5,676 nucleotides of DNA from a bacterium (Candidatus Gribaldobacteria) CG_4_10_14_0_8_um_filter_33_9 (GCA_002785165.1 PFMI01000014.1:1-5676), one strand, 5' to 3'. Positions 1-4,904 are shown, numbered from the stretch's first letter. Notes: generated from the letters alone by a model not told the origin. Numbers and translations are program-made.

Positions 1-65
1 ATTTGTTAGAAAGGAAGATACAAGAATTATTAAATAAATCTATAAGCGAAATTAATTTTTATTGA
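1..65 (+). CDS. C-terminal end of an unidentified protein (truncated by window edge)
   Basis: One frame stays open from the left edge to a TGA at 63-65 and reads LLERKIQELLNKSISEINFY. It is charged and leucine-rich, as expected for a C-terminal helix, and its AT-rich codon use matches the other genes here. The other two forward frames hit stops within the first 40 bases (TAG at 7-9 and TAA at 35-37). About 20 residues are too few to name a family, so no function is offered. It ends about 220 bases before the purF promoter, so it is probably not co-transcribed with purF, although they share a strand. Confidence 0.4.
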   Translation, partial: LLERKIQELLNKSISEINFY

Positions 66-281
66 TTTTTGAATTTGGCGGCGCGCCAGTTTCACTGGCA
101 CGAAAAATTGCGGCGGCGAAAAAAGAAGCGGAAGAAAGCGAGGGCGGGGCGGGAAGGAAAAGGGGTGTGGGGAAAATGAATTCCCGCCCCGCCCGAGCGA
201 AAATTATCAAAAGTCAGCGTCCGGATTTTCGTCAAAAAAAGTTCGGATTTTAACCAAAAGGCATTGCCAATTGGAAAGCGA
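66..281. other. Intergenic region with a GC-rich patch; no convincing gene
   Basis: This gap between the upstream gene tail and the purF promoter has a different composition from its surroundings: about 76-200 is clearly GC-rich, the flanks AT-rich. A frame starting at a TTG (62-64) stays open to 253 (63 codons). Its product is low-complexity (Ala, Gly, Lys, Arg, Glu), resembles no family I know, has no promoter or ribosome site, and overlaps the preceding gene's stop, so I do not call it. A 6-bp hairpin (GCCAGT 85-90, ACTGGC 94-99, loop TTC) sits in the patch. Further on, 219-237 and 241-259 form an imperfect direct repeat (15 of 19 bases match, 22-base period). The patch may be a repeat element or a decayed gene. 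Confidence 0.5.
142..194. repeat. Perfect 14-bp GC-rich inverted repeat
   Basis: GGGCGGGGCGGGAA (142-155) is exactly matched by its reverse complement TTCCCGCCCCGCCC (181-194), with a 25-base spacer. The stem is almost all G-C in an otherwise AT-rich stretch, so it would be by far the most stable hairpin here. No T-run follows either arm, so it is not a standard intrinsic terminator. It could be an interspersed palindromic repeat, or could protect the end of an upstream transcript. Only one copy lies in this window. Confidence 0.7.
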
Positions 282-310
282 AAGACAAAGTTTGAAGTTT
301 ATGATATAAT
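282..310 (+). promoter_or_regulatory. Predicted purF promoter giving a leaderless mRNA
   Basis: The -10 hexamer is a perfect TATAAT (305-310), preceded by TGA (302-304), which makes it an extended -10 element. The -35 candidate AAGACA (282-287) matches TTGACA at 4 of 6 positions with a 17-base spacer. The -10 ends 7 bases before the purF ATG at 318, so transcription should start at or next to the A of the start codon. smpB and rpsL have the same spacing. Confidence 0.7.
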
Positions 311-317
311 AAATTTA

Positions 318-1706
318 ATGTGCGGAGTAACAGGAATATTTAATCATCCAAAAGCGGCTAATTTAGCTTACTTAATGCTTTTTGCAATACAACACAGAGG
401 GCAAGAAGGCGCTGGAATTGTTAGTTCTGACGGCAAAAACCTATTTCTAAAAAAAGGAGTAGGAAAAGTAGGAAATATTTTTGAGGAAAAAGAAATAAAA
501 CATTTTCTTTGCGGCAATGCCGCCATTGGCCATAATAGATATTCAACAATAGGCCATTCTTGTCTGGAGAATGTTCAGCCGATAGAAATAAAACATTTGC
601 AAGATCAAATAGCCGTTTGCCACAACGGCAATTTAGTTAATGCTCATTTATTAAGAAAAGAATTAGAAAATCATGGAAATATTTTTAAAACTACGGTTGA
701 CACAGAAATAATTCTTCATCTTATTATTAGATCCTCAAAAGAAACTTTTTTAGAAAAATTAATTGAAGCGCTTGGAAAAATTCAAGGAGCTTATAGTATT
801 TTAATTCTTACCAAAGAAAAATTAATTGCTGTTAGAGATCCGTTAGGTGTTAAACCTTTATGTTTGGGAAGATTAAATGGAGCTTATGTTTTAGCGTCAG
901 AGTCCTGCGCTTTTGACTTAATTGGGGCAAAATATCAAAGAGAAATTGAACCAGGAGAAATTTTGGTTATCAATAAAAAAGGAATTAAATCTTATTTTTT
1001 ACCTCATTGTCAATATAAATGTCAAAAAAAAGCTCAGTGCATTTTTGAATATATATATTTTGCGAGACCAGACAGTATAATTTTTGGTATTCCAGCAGAT
1101 TCTATTAGAAAACAATTGGGTCGAGAATTAGCTAAAGAAAATTTGACAACAGCAGACCTTGTTTGCGCGGTTCCTGATTCAAGCAACGCTCATGCTATTG
1201 GCTTTAGCCAAGAAAGCGGGATCCCTTTTGATCAAATTTTTATTAGAAATCATTACATTGGTCGAACTTTTATTGAGCCGGAGCAACGAATCAGAAATTT
1301 TGGAGTGAAACTTAAACTCAATCCCGTGCCCAGTTGCAAAGGAAAGAGAATTATTGTTATTGACGATTCAATTGTTCGGGGAACTACTTCGGAAAAAATA
1401 GTAAGAATGCTTTTTTCAAAAGGAGCAAAAGAAGTTCATTATAGGGTAGCGTCTCCGCCGATTAAATTCCCTTGTTATTTTGGAATTGATACCCATAAAG
1501 GAGAACTGATTGCCAAACAGCTTTCCTTGGAAAAAATTAGAAAAAAAATTGGTGCAACGACTTTAAGCTATCTTAGTTTACAAGGAATGTATCAAGCAGT
1601 TGAAAAATTTAGTTTAAGCGCAAAGGACTTTTGCGATAGTTGTTTTACTGGAAAATATCCTATGCCAATCCCAAAAGCAATAGACAAATTTTGTTTAGAA
1701 AAATAA
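318..1706 (+). CDS. purF: Amidophosphoribosyltransferase (glutamine PRPP amidotransferase)
   Basis: This 462-residue enzyme makes 5-phosphoribosylamine from PRPP and glutamine, the first committed step of de novo purine synthesis. The N-terminal Ntn-type glutaminase domain (about 2-230) starts MCGVTGIF, where Cys2 becomes the catalytic N-terminal cysteine once Met is removed; HNRYST (72-77), HNGNL (102-106) and VDTE (127-130) follow. The phosphoribosyltransferase domain carries EYIYFARPDS (244-253) and the PRPP loop IIVIDDSIVRGTT (345-357). Cys241, Cys386, Cys439 and Cys442 match the four ligands of the 4Fe-4S cluster in Bacillus-type PurF. I chose the ATG at 318, not the upstream in-frame TTG at 264: it puts Cys at position 2 and sits 7 bases after a strong -10. 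There is thus no propeptide, unlike B. subtilis. No other purine gene is visible. Confidence 0.97.
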   Translation: MCGVTGIFNHPKAANLAYLMLFAIQHRGQEGAGIVSSDGKNLFLKKGVGKVGNIFEEKEIKHFLCGNAAIGHNRYSTIGHSCLENVQPIEIKHLQDQIAVCHNGNLVNAHLLRKELENHGNIFKTTVDTEIILHLIIRSSKETFLEKLIEALGKIQGAYSILILTKEKLIAVRDPLGVKPLCLGRLNGAYVLASESCAFDLIGAKYQREIEPGEILVINKKGIKSYFLPHCQYKCQKKAQCIFEYIYFARPDSIIFGIPADSIRKQLGRELAKENLTTADLVCAVPDSSNAHAIGFSQESGIPFDQIFIRNHYIGRTFIEPEQRIRNFGVKLKLNPVPSCKGKRIIVIDDSIVRGTTSEKIVRMLFSKGAKEVHYRVASPPIKFPCYFGIDTHKGELIAKQLSLEKIRKKIGATTLSYLSLQGMYQAVEKFSLSAKDFCDSCFTGKYPMPIPKAIDKFCLEK

Positions 1707-1711
1707 ATAAA

Positions 1712-1731
1712 AAAATAATTGGAATTATTTT
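1712..1731. terminator. Weak AT-only hairpin between convergent purF and rplT
   Basis: AAAATAATT (1712-1720) and AATTATTTT (1723-1731) form a nearly continuous palindrome just after the purF stop. As a convergent intergenic hairpin it could end transcription from both sides, but the stem is all A-U and the T-runs are short. A second small candidate is TTTAGA (1783-1788) with TCTAAA (1794-1799). Nothing else was found in 1707-1844: no open frame with coding character and no RNA gene. Confidence 0.25.
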
Positions 1732-1844
1732 AAAGTGATTGGGATATTATTAGGACTATTTTAATAATTTATTTATGGATTTTTTAGAAGTACTCTAAAT
1801 TCTTGCTATGGCAATAAAATGAAGTATTGAGTTGGTGGAAAAAA

Positions 1845-2192
1845 TTATTCTTTTACTTTTTCCACAATTTTCTCAAAAATTTGAGGATGAATTTTGGCTA
1901 ATTCAGACAGAATTTTTCTGTCTAATTCAATTTTGGCTTTTTTTAGACAGGCGATAAATTTACTATAAGATAATCCTTGCGGTCGGCACGCGGCGTTAAT
2001 TTGAATTTGCCAAAGCCGGCGAAAATCTCTTTTTTTATTTTTTCTGTCTCGATAAGCGTATGTCCACGCCTTCATTAAGGCCTCTTTTGCCAAACAATAT
2101 TTTGATTTTCTGCCCAAGCGAAAACCTTTGGCATGTTTCAATATATTTTTTTTTCGTTTAAGGGCAGATACGCCTCTTTTTACTCGAACCAT
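1845..2192 (-). CDS. rplT: 50S ribosomal protein L20
   Basis: This 115-residue protein has the normal length for bacterial L20, an early 23S rRNA-binding assembly protein. The basic N-terminal extension begins [15 protein letters not shown]. The family core follows: [11 protein letters not shown] (22-32), a segment around [20 protein letters not shown] (46-65), and GLSYSKF (73-79) in the globular C-terminal domain. It is the last gene of the smpB-ssrA-infC-rpmI-rplT operon, starting 20 bases after the rpmI stop. The upstream bases are A/T only apart from one C and one G, so there is no Shine-Dalgarno site. In E. coli L20 represses its own operon by binding the rpmI leader; no matching RNA structure was identified here. 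Confidence 0.97.
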   Translation of the reverse strand: MVRVKRGVSALKRKKNILKHAKGFRLGRKSKYCLAKEALMKAWTYAYRDRKNKKRDFRRLWQIQINAACRPQGLSYSKFIACLKKAKIELDRKILSELAKIHPQIFEKIVEKVKE

Positions 2193-2212
2193 AAATTTAA
2201 ATTATTTAAGTT

Positions 2213-2401
2213 TTAATTTTTTATCCCCATTTTTTTTATTTTTTTAACCAAGGGTTTAGGAAGGGGAATCCATTTTCTCATCTGGCGAATTTTATTGCCG
2301 GATTTTTTTGCTCTGGCGTGATCTTGACCTATGGCGCGTCTTAAAATTTTGCCGGTTTTGGTAATTTTAAAACGTTTTATAATTGATTTTCTTGTTTTCA
2401 T
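2213..2401 (-). CDS. rpmI: 50S ribosomal protein L35
   Basis: This is a small basic 62-residue protein of the large subunit. It shows the L35 pattern of MKTRKSIIKRFKITKTGKI at the N-terminus and HARAKKSGNKIRQ in the middle, with a lysine-rich end. An in-frame ATG at 2425 would add eight residues (MDNNNSQS) that look unlike L35. The ATG at 2401-2399 is preferred because L35 proteins begin at or near MKTxKS and because it forms an ATGA junction with the infC stop (TGA 2400-2398). That 4-base overlap suggests translation is coupled from infC into rpmI, which would also explain why no Shine-Dalgarno site is present. Confidence 0.95.
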   Translation of the reverse strand: MKTRKSIIKRFKITKTGKILRRAIGQDHARAKKSGNKIRQMRKWIPLPKPLVKKIKKMGIKN

Positions 2402-2907
2402 ACTTTGGCTATTGTTATTGTCCATCCCTTGGTTTCTCTTTTTAATTCTTTTTCTTCTTTAAAAGATGAAGATTGCGCTAAAAATTCTAAAAACTTTTTA
2501 ATTTTTTCTCTGGCAATGTCAAAAAATTTTCTTTCCCTGCCCTTGAGCAACATTTCTATTCTGACTTTGTGGTCTTTTTTTAAAAACCTCTCGGCTGTTT
2601 TCGCTCTTGTTAGCAAGTCGTGCTCGGATATTTTTAATGTTAAACGCAAGTTTTTTAATTCTCCGCTTTTTTTTGGTTTTTTTTGTCTTTCTTTTTTTCT
2701 TTCTTTATAAATATATTTTCCATAATCCGATATCTTGCAAATTACTGGTTCCACTTTTTCAGTTATTTGAATCAAATCCAAATTTTTTTCTTTTGCTTTT
2801 TGTAGAGCTTCACTTAAATCAAAAATGCCAATTTGTTTTCCGTCGGAATCTATTATTCGCACTTTGCTCGCTCTTATTTGATTGTTGATGTATATTCTTT
2901 TTTGCAA
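2398..2907 (-). CDS. infC: Translation initiation factor IF-3
   Basis: IF3 binds the 30S subunit, keeps it apart from 50S and checks the start codon and initiator tRNA. The 169-residue product has both domains: the N-domain (about 5-70) with YINNQIRASKVRIIDSDGK and VICKISDYGKYIYKE, a very basic linker (about 70-83), and the C-domain (about 84-169) with LKNLRLTLKISEHD and VRIEMLLKGRER. The start is TTG at 2907-2905. No ATG or GTG lies upstream in this frame before the coding sequence would run into the tmRNA, and the N-terminus matches short IF3 proteins. Rare start codons are typical of infC, where IF3 rejects its own start as autoregulation (AUU in E. coli); whether UUG works that way here is inference. 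It starts 31 bases after the tmRNA 3' end, with no Shine-Dalgarno site or clear promoter, so processing of a longer transcript probably creates its 5' end. Confidence 0.95.
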   Translation of the reverse strand: MQKRIYINNQIRASKVRIIDSDGKQIGIFDLSEALQKAKEKNLDLIQITEKVEPVICKISDYGKYIYKERKKERQKKPKKSGELKNLRLTLKISEHDLLTRAKTAERFLKKDHKVRIEMLLKGRERKFFDIAREKIKKFLEFLAQSSSFKEEKELKRETKGWTITIAKV

Positions 2908-2938
2908 TTTTTTATTTGTGTAAAAACTGAGTCGAAAG

Positions 2939-3289
2939 TGGAGATGGCGGGGGCGAGCCCGCGTCCAAAGATTTTTCTTAAAATAATTCTACAAGCTTAG
3001 TCTGTTTGTTTTAAGATGTGGGAATAAGAACAGACAAAAATTTCAACATCTTTGCCTCTTTGATTCAGCAATTATTTGAGGCGAAACAATTGCTTATCTC
3101 AAAATATGACACCTCTTGCTGTTTATTGAGAATTAACAGAGAGATGGCTTGCATTTACGCAAAAGCGTATTCGTAAGCAGGTTGTTTTATAAATAAGTTT
3201 GCGCTTATTTTGTTTTCTGGATTTTTAACGAGCTTCCAGGGCTCGGCTTGCTTGTTTCAATTCAAATCTTTGTCAAAACTTTCATCCCC
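2939..3289 (-). ncRNA. ssrA: Transfer-messenger RNA (tmRNA, 10Sa RNA), one-piece
   Basis: tmRNA with SmpB rescues ribosomes stalled on broken mRNAs and tags the nascent peptide for proteolysis. The mature RNA is about 351 nt. The acceptor stem pairs GGGGATG (3289-3283) with CATCTCC (2946-2940), including a G3-U pair, the alanine identity mark; the discriminator A is 2939. CCA is not encoded (the DNA continues CTTT). P2 is a perfect 9-bp helix (3272-3264 with 2974-2966). Four pseudoknots can be drawn: PK1 (3241-3245/3229-3233 with 3235-3239/3217-3221), PK2 (3135-3139/3119-3123 with 3126-3131/3097-3102), PK3 (3088-3094/3067-3073 with 3078-3082/3054-3058) and PK4 (3046-3052/3013-3019 with 3029-3035/3000-3006). 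The tag frame lies between PK1 and PK2. The 5' end overlaps the smpB stop. The T-loop looks short (six bases, CUCGCC). All helices were found by eye. Confidence 0.96.
3155..3202 (-). other. tmRNA tag reading frame: ANLFIKQPAYEYAFA
   Basis: The resume codon is GCA (3202-3200), followed by AAC as in the conserved GCAAAC resume site and preceded by AAUAAGC, similar to known tmRNAs. Fifteen codons follow, then TAA at 3157-3155. The hairpin UACGC-UUUU-GCGUA (3169-3156) holds the end of the frame and the first two bases of the stop, like helix P5 of E. coli tmRNA. With the alanine brought by the charged tmRNA, the added tag would be AANLFIKQPAYEYAFA. The hydrophobic C-terminus fits a ClpXP-type degradation signal, but it ends AFA rather than LAA. 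Confidence 0.9.
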
Positions 3290-3725
3290 GCGTTTGTCTA
3301 TGAATTTCTCGTTCAATTTCTCTTTTTTTAATTTTTTCTCTTTTGTCGTATTTTTTTTTCGCTTTAACTATTCCAAAATCCAATTTTATTTTTCCTTTTT
3401 CATTATACACTATAAGCGGTACCATGGTCAAGCCTTTTTGTTTGGCTTTGCCAATTAAGTGTTTAATCTCCGCTTTTTTTAAAAGCAGTTTTCTTGATTT
3501 TTGTGGATTATAGTCGCTTGGAGCATTTTTTGGCTGGTAAGCCGGGACAGACGAGCCAATTAAAAAAACTTCTCCATTTTTGAGCGCAACAAAAGAGCCC
3601 TGCAAATTTATTCTTTTATTTTTAATCGATTTAACCTCTTGTCCGAGCAAAACAATTCCTGCCTTGAACCTTTCCAAAACCTTATAATTAAAATAAGCTT
3701 TTTTATTTTCAACGATAATTTCCAT
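3282..3725 (-). CDS. smpB: SsrA-binding protein SmpB
   Basis: SmpB binds the tRNA-like part of tmRNA and places it in the empty A site of stalled ribosomes. The 147-residue length is normal. Family blocks are seen in order: NKKAYFNYKVLERFKAGI (7-24), GQEVKSIK (28-35), GSFV (43-46), GEVFLIGSSVPAY (51-63), SRKLLL (77-82) and the C-terminal tail KKYDKREKIKKREIE (124-138), which becomes a helix in the mRNA channel. It ends normally (HRQTRG). The last eight coding bases including the stop (3289-3282) are also the first eight bases of the mature tmRNA, so both must come from overlapping or shared transcripts. It is the first gene of the minus-strand operon, with a leaderless-type promoter directly upstream. 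Confidence 0.97.
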   Translation of the reverse strand: MEIIVENKKAYFNYKVLERFKAGIVLLGQEVKSIKNKRINLQGSFVALKNGEVFLIGSSVPAYQPKNAPSDYNPQKSRKLLLKKAEIKHLIGKAKQKGLTMVPLIVYNEKGKIKLDFGIVKAKKKYDKREKIKKREIEREIHRQTRG

Positions 3726-3732
3726 TAATTAC

Positions 3733-3761
3733 ACTTTACCATTACCAATATTTCCAAACAA
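3733..3761 (-). promoter_or_regulatory. Predicted promoter of the smpB-ssrA-infC-rpmI-rplT operon
   Basis: On the minus strand TTGTTT (3761-3756) is a -35 candidate matching TTGACA at 4 of 6. After a 17-base spacer comes TAAAGT (3738-3733), also 4 of 6, preceded by TGG as an extended -10. The hexamer ends exactly 7 bases before the smpB ATG (3725), so the mRNA should be leaderless. It faces away from the rpsL promoter. Confidence 0.6.
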
Positions 3762-3775
3762 GATTGACATTTTTT

Positions 3776-3802
3776 ATGTTTGGAGGCCCGACCTCCAAAC
3801 AT
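3776..3802. repeat. 11-bp inverted repeat between divergent smpB and rpsL promoters
   Basis: ATGTTTGGAGG (3776-3786) is perfectly complementary to CCTCCAAACAT (3792-3802), with loop CCCGA. It stands alone in the middle of the 140-base divergent gap, does not overlap either promoter, and is richer in G+C than its surroundings. It could be a palindromic intergenic repeat or a protein-binding operator. No T-run follows, so it is not a clear terminator. Confidence 0.7.
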
Positions 3803-3805
3803 TGA

Positions 3806-3822
3806 TGTGCTTGGCAAGCACA
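3806..3822. repeat. 7-bp inverted repeat just upstream of the rpsL -35 box
   Basis: TGTGCTT (3806-3812) pairs with AAGCACA (3816-3822) around the loop GGC. It is the second of two adjacent hairpins and ends 7 bases before the rpsL -35 element, a place where a regulator could act. As a DNA palindrome it is short, and no family of binding sites is recognised. Confidence 0.5.
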
Positions 3823-3829
3823 CAGGGAT

Positions 3830-3858
3830 TTGACATTGAAACTTTTTTTTGGTAAATT
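3830..3858 (+). promoter_or_regulatory. Predicted rpsL-rpsG promoter giving a leaderless mRNA
   Basis: A perfect -35 TTGACA (3830-3835) is followed after 17 bases by TAAATT (3853-3858), matching TATAAT at 4 of 6 and preceded by TGG (3850-3852) as an extended -10. The hexamer ends 7 bases before the rpsL ATG at 3866, so the mRNA should begin at the start codon. The motif TGGTAAATT recurs at 4922-4930 before the hicB remnant. Confidence 0.8.
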
Positions 3859-3865
3859 TATTTAT

Positions 3866-4285
3866 ATGCCTACTATTCATCAACTTATTAAAAAGTCCAG
3901 AAAGGAAAAAATGAAAAAAGTTAAAATGAAAGCTTTGACTTTTAGTTTTAATACTAAAAAAAATAGACCATCTTTGCATCCTTCGCCTTTTAAAAGAGGA
4001 ATTTGTCTTAAAGTTTTTACCATGACGCCTAAAAAACCAAATTCTGCTTTAAGAAAAGTGGCTCGGGTGAAATTAAGCAATGATAAGGAGGTGACTGCTT
4101 ATATTCCGGGTGAAGGTCATAATTTGCAACCTCATTCCGTAATTTTGATTAGAGGAGGGAGAGTCAGGGATTTGCCAGGGGTGCGATATCATGTGGTAAG
4201 GGGTCATTTAGACGCAGGCGCGGTGGCGGAGAGAAAGCAAGGCAGGTCAAAATATGGAACAAAGTTGGTGAAGGCGAAAAAATAA
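3866..4285 (+). CDS. rpsL: 30S ribosomal protein S12
   Basis: S12 sits at the decoding centre and shapes tRNA selection accuracy. The start [14 protein letters not shown] is the classic S12 N-terminus. The two decoding loops are present: [11 protein letters not shown] (54-64) and [13 protein letters not shown] (97-109). The protein has 139 residues against 124 in E. coli; the extra length is mainly an insertion of about 14 residues near 26-40 ([15 protein letters not shown]), before PFKRG. Arg101 occupies the place of E. coli Lys88, while Lys56 keeps the place of Lys43. Asp102 (the beta-methylthiolated Asp89 of E. coli) is conserved. A frame open from TTG 3830 would add 12 residues through the promoter and is rejected. 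rpsG follows after 6 bases. Confidence 0.98.
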   Translation: MPTIHQLIKKSRKEKMKKVKMKALTFSFNTKKNRPSLHPSPFKRGICLKVFTMTPKKPNSALRKVARVKLSNDKEVTAYIPGEGHNLQPHSVILIRGGRVRDLPGVRYHVVRGHLDAGAVAERKQGRSKYGTKLVKAKK

Positions 4286-4291
4286 ACAATT

Positions 4292-4765
4292 ATGTCTAAA
4301 AAATTTCAATTGCAAAAAATTAAACCAGATTCAGTTTACAACGATGTTTTGCTGGCTAAATTTATAAATTATATAATGAAAAGAGGAAGAAAATTTTTGG
4401 CTGGTAAAATTATATATCAGGCTTTTGACATAATTAAAAAAGATATCAAAGAAGATTGTTTAGAGGTTTTTAAAAAAGCAATAGATAAAATTGGTCCTTT
4501 AGTTGAGGTGCGACCGCGGAGAGTGGGCGGCGCCACATATCAAGTTCCAGTAGATGTAAAAGGCGACAGAAAAACAGGTTTAGCCATGAGGTGGCTGATT
4601 AGCGTTGTCAGAAAAAAGAAGGGTAAGCCCATGAATGAAAAATTAGCGCAGGAAATAATTGCGGCATCAAAGGGTGAAGGCGAAGCGGTAAAAAAACGAA
4701 TTAATGTTGAAAAAATGGCGGCGGCTAATCGCTCTTTCGCTTATTTGGCAAAATCAAAAAAGTAA
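4292..4765 (+). CDS. rpsG: 30S ribosomal protein S7
   Basis: S7 is a primary 16S rRNA binder that organises the 30S head near the E site. The 157-residue length is normal. Family blocks include VYNDVLLAKFINYIMKRGRK (15-34), GPLVEVRPRRVGGATYQVPV (68-87), MRWL (99-102) and the C-terminal helix region around KMAAANRSFAYL (141-152). It starts 6 bases after the rpsL stop with no Shine-Dalgarno site, so translation probably passes directly from rpsL. In a standard str operon fusA would follow closely; here accessory remnants lie between. Confidence 0.98.
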   Translation: MSKKFQLQKIKPDSVYNDVLLAKFINYIMKRGRKFLAGKIIYQAFDIIKKDIKEDCLEVFKKAIDKIGPLVEVRPRRVGGATYQVPVDVKGDRKTGLAMRWLISVVRKKKGKPMNEKLAQEIIAASKGEGEAVKKRINVEKMAAANRSFAYLAKSKK

Positions 4766-4863
4766 AAATAATTAGTCCAGTTGGTTTTCATCCTAAAGAT
4801 TTTATTGATGAAAGTCCTTTAGTTTGGGAAATTAAAAAAACCGGGAAAGAGATTAAAGTGTAA
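4762..4863 (+). pseudogene. C-terminal remnant, probably of a nucleotidyltransferase-fold protein
   Basis: Overlapping the rpsG stop in another frame, a 33-residue frame runs to TAA at 4861-4863. It includes ISPVGFHPKDF, then SPLVWEIKKTGKEIKV. This resembles the C-terminal end of small MNT-type nucleotidyltransferases, which often finish with a PxxF-type segment and SPLxxEIxxxGK. There is no start codon of its own and the catalytic GS-x-DxD part is absent, so this is a tail left by deletion. The family call rests on one short motif and is tentative. Confidence 0.45.
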
Positions 4864-4868
4864 ATCAA

Positions 4869-4904
4869 AAATCAAAATTTAAAACTATTTTTAAATTTTG
4901 ATTT
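4869..4904. repeat. 16-bp AT-rich inverted repeat with 4-base loop
   Basis: AAATCAAAATTTAAAA (4869-4884) pairs perfectly with TTTTAAATTTTGATTT (4889-4904), loop CTAT. Only one G-C pair is present, so the RNA hairpin would be weaker than its length suggests. It lies after the nucleotidyltransferase remnant and overlaps the first two bases of the next promoter's -35 box. It may be a weak terminator for the rpsL-rpsG transcript or an AT-rich intergenic repeat. Confidence 0.5.

Noticed and set aside
62..253. 63-codon open frame starting at TTG
   Set aside because: Low-complexity product from a GC-rich hairpin patch, no recognisable family, no promoter or ribosome site, and it overlaps the preceding stop.
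264..317. Longer purF start at TTG 264
   Set aside because: It would add 18 residues before the catalytic Cys and would start upstream of the strong -10 box; the ATG at 318 fits the family and the promoter.
2402..2425. Longer rpmI start at ATG 2425
   Set aside because: The extra residues MDNNNSQS are unlike L35; the ATG at 2401 fits the family and the ATGA junction with infC.
2405..2888. Plus-strand open frames rich in Phe, Leu and Ser (2405-2710, 2607-2888)
   Set aside because: They are antisense to infC; the hydrophobic composition is a by-product of reading Lys-rich codons backwards.
2908..2939. Terminator or separate promoter between tmRNA and infC
   Set aside because: No hairpin plus T-run and no acceptable -35/-10 pair could be placed in these 31 bases.
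3210..3458. Plus-strand open frame with Phe-rich product
   Set aside because: Antisense to the smpB 3' end and the tmRNA; no family resemblance.
3725..4080. Minus-strand open frames (3725-3979 and 3880-4080)
   Set aside because: They lie over the divergent promoter region and antisense to rpsL; no coding character.
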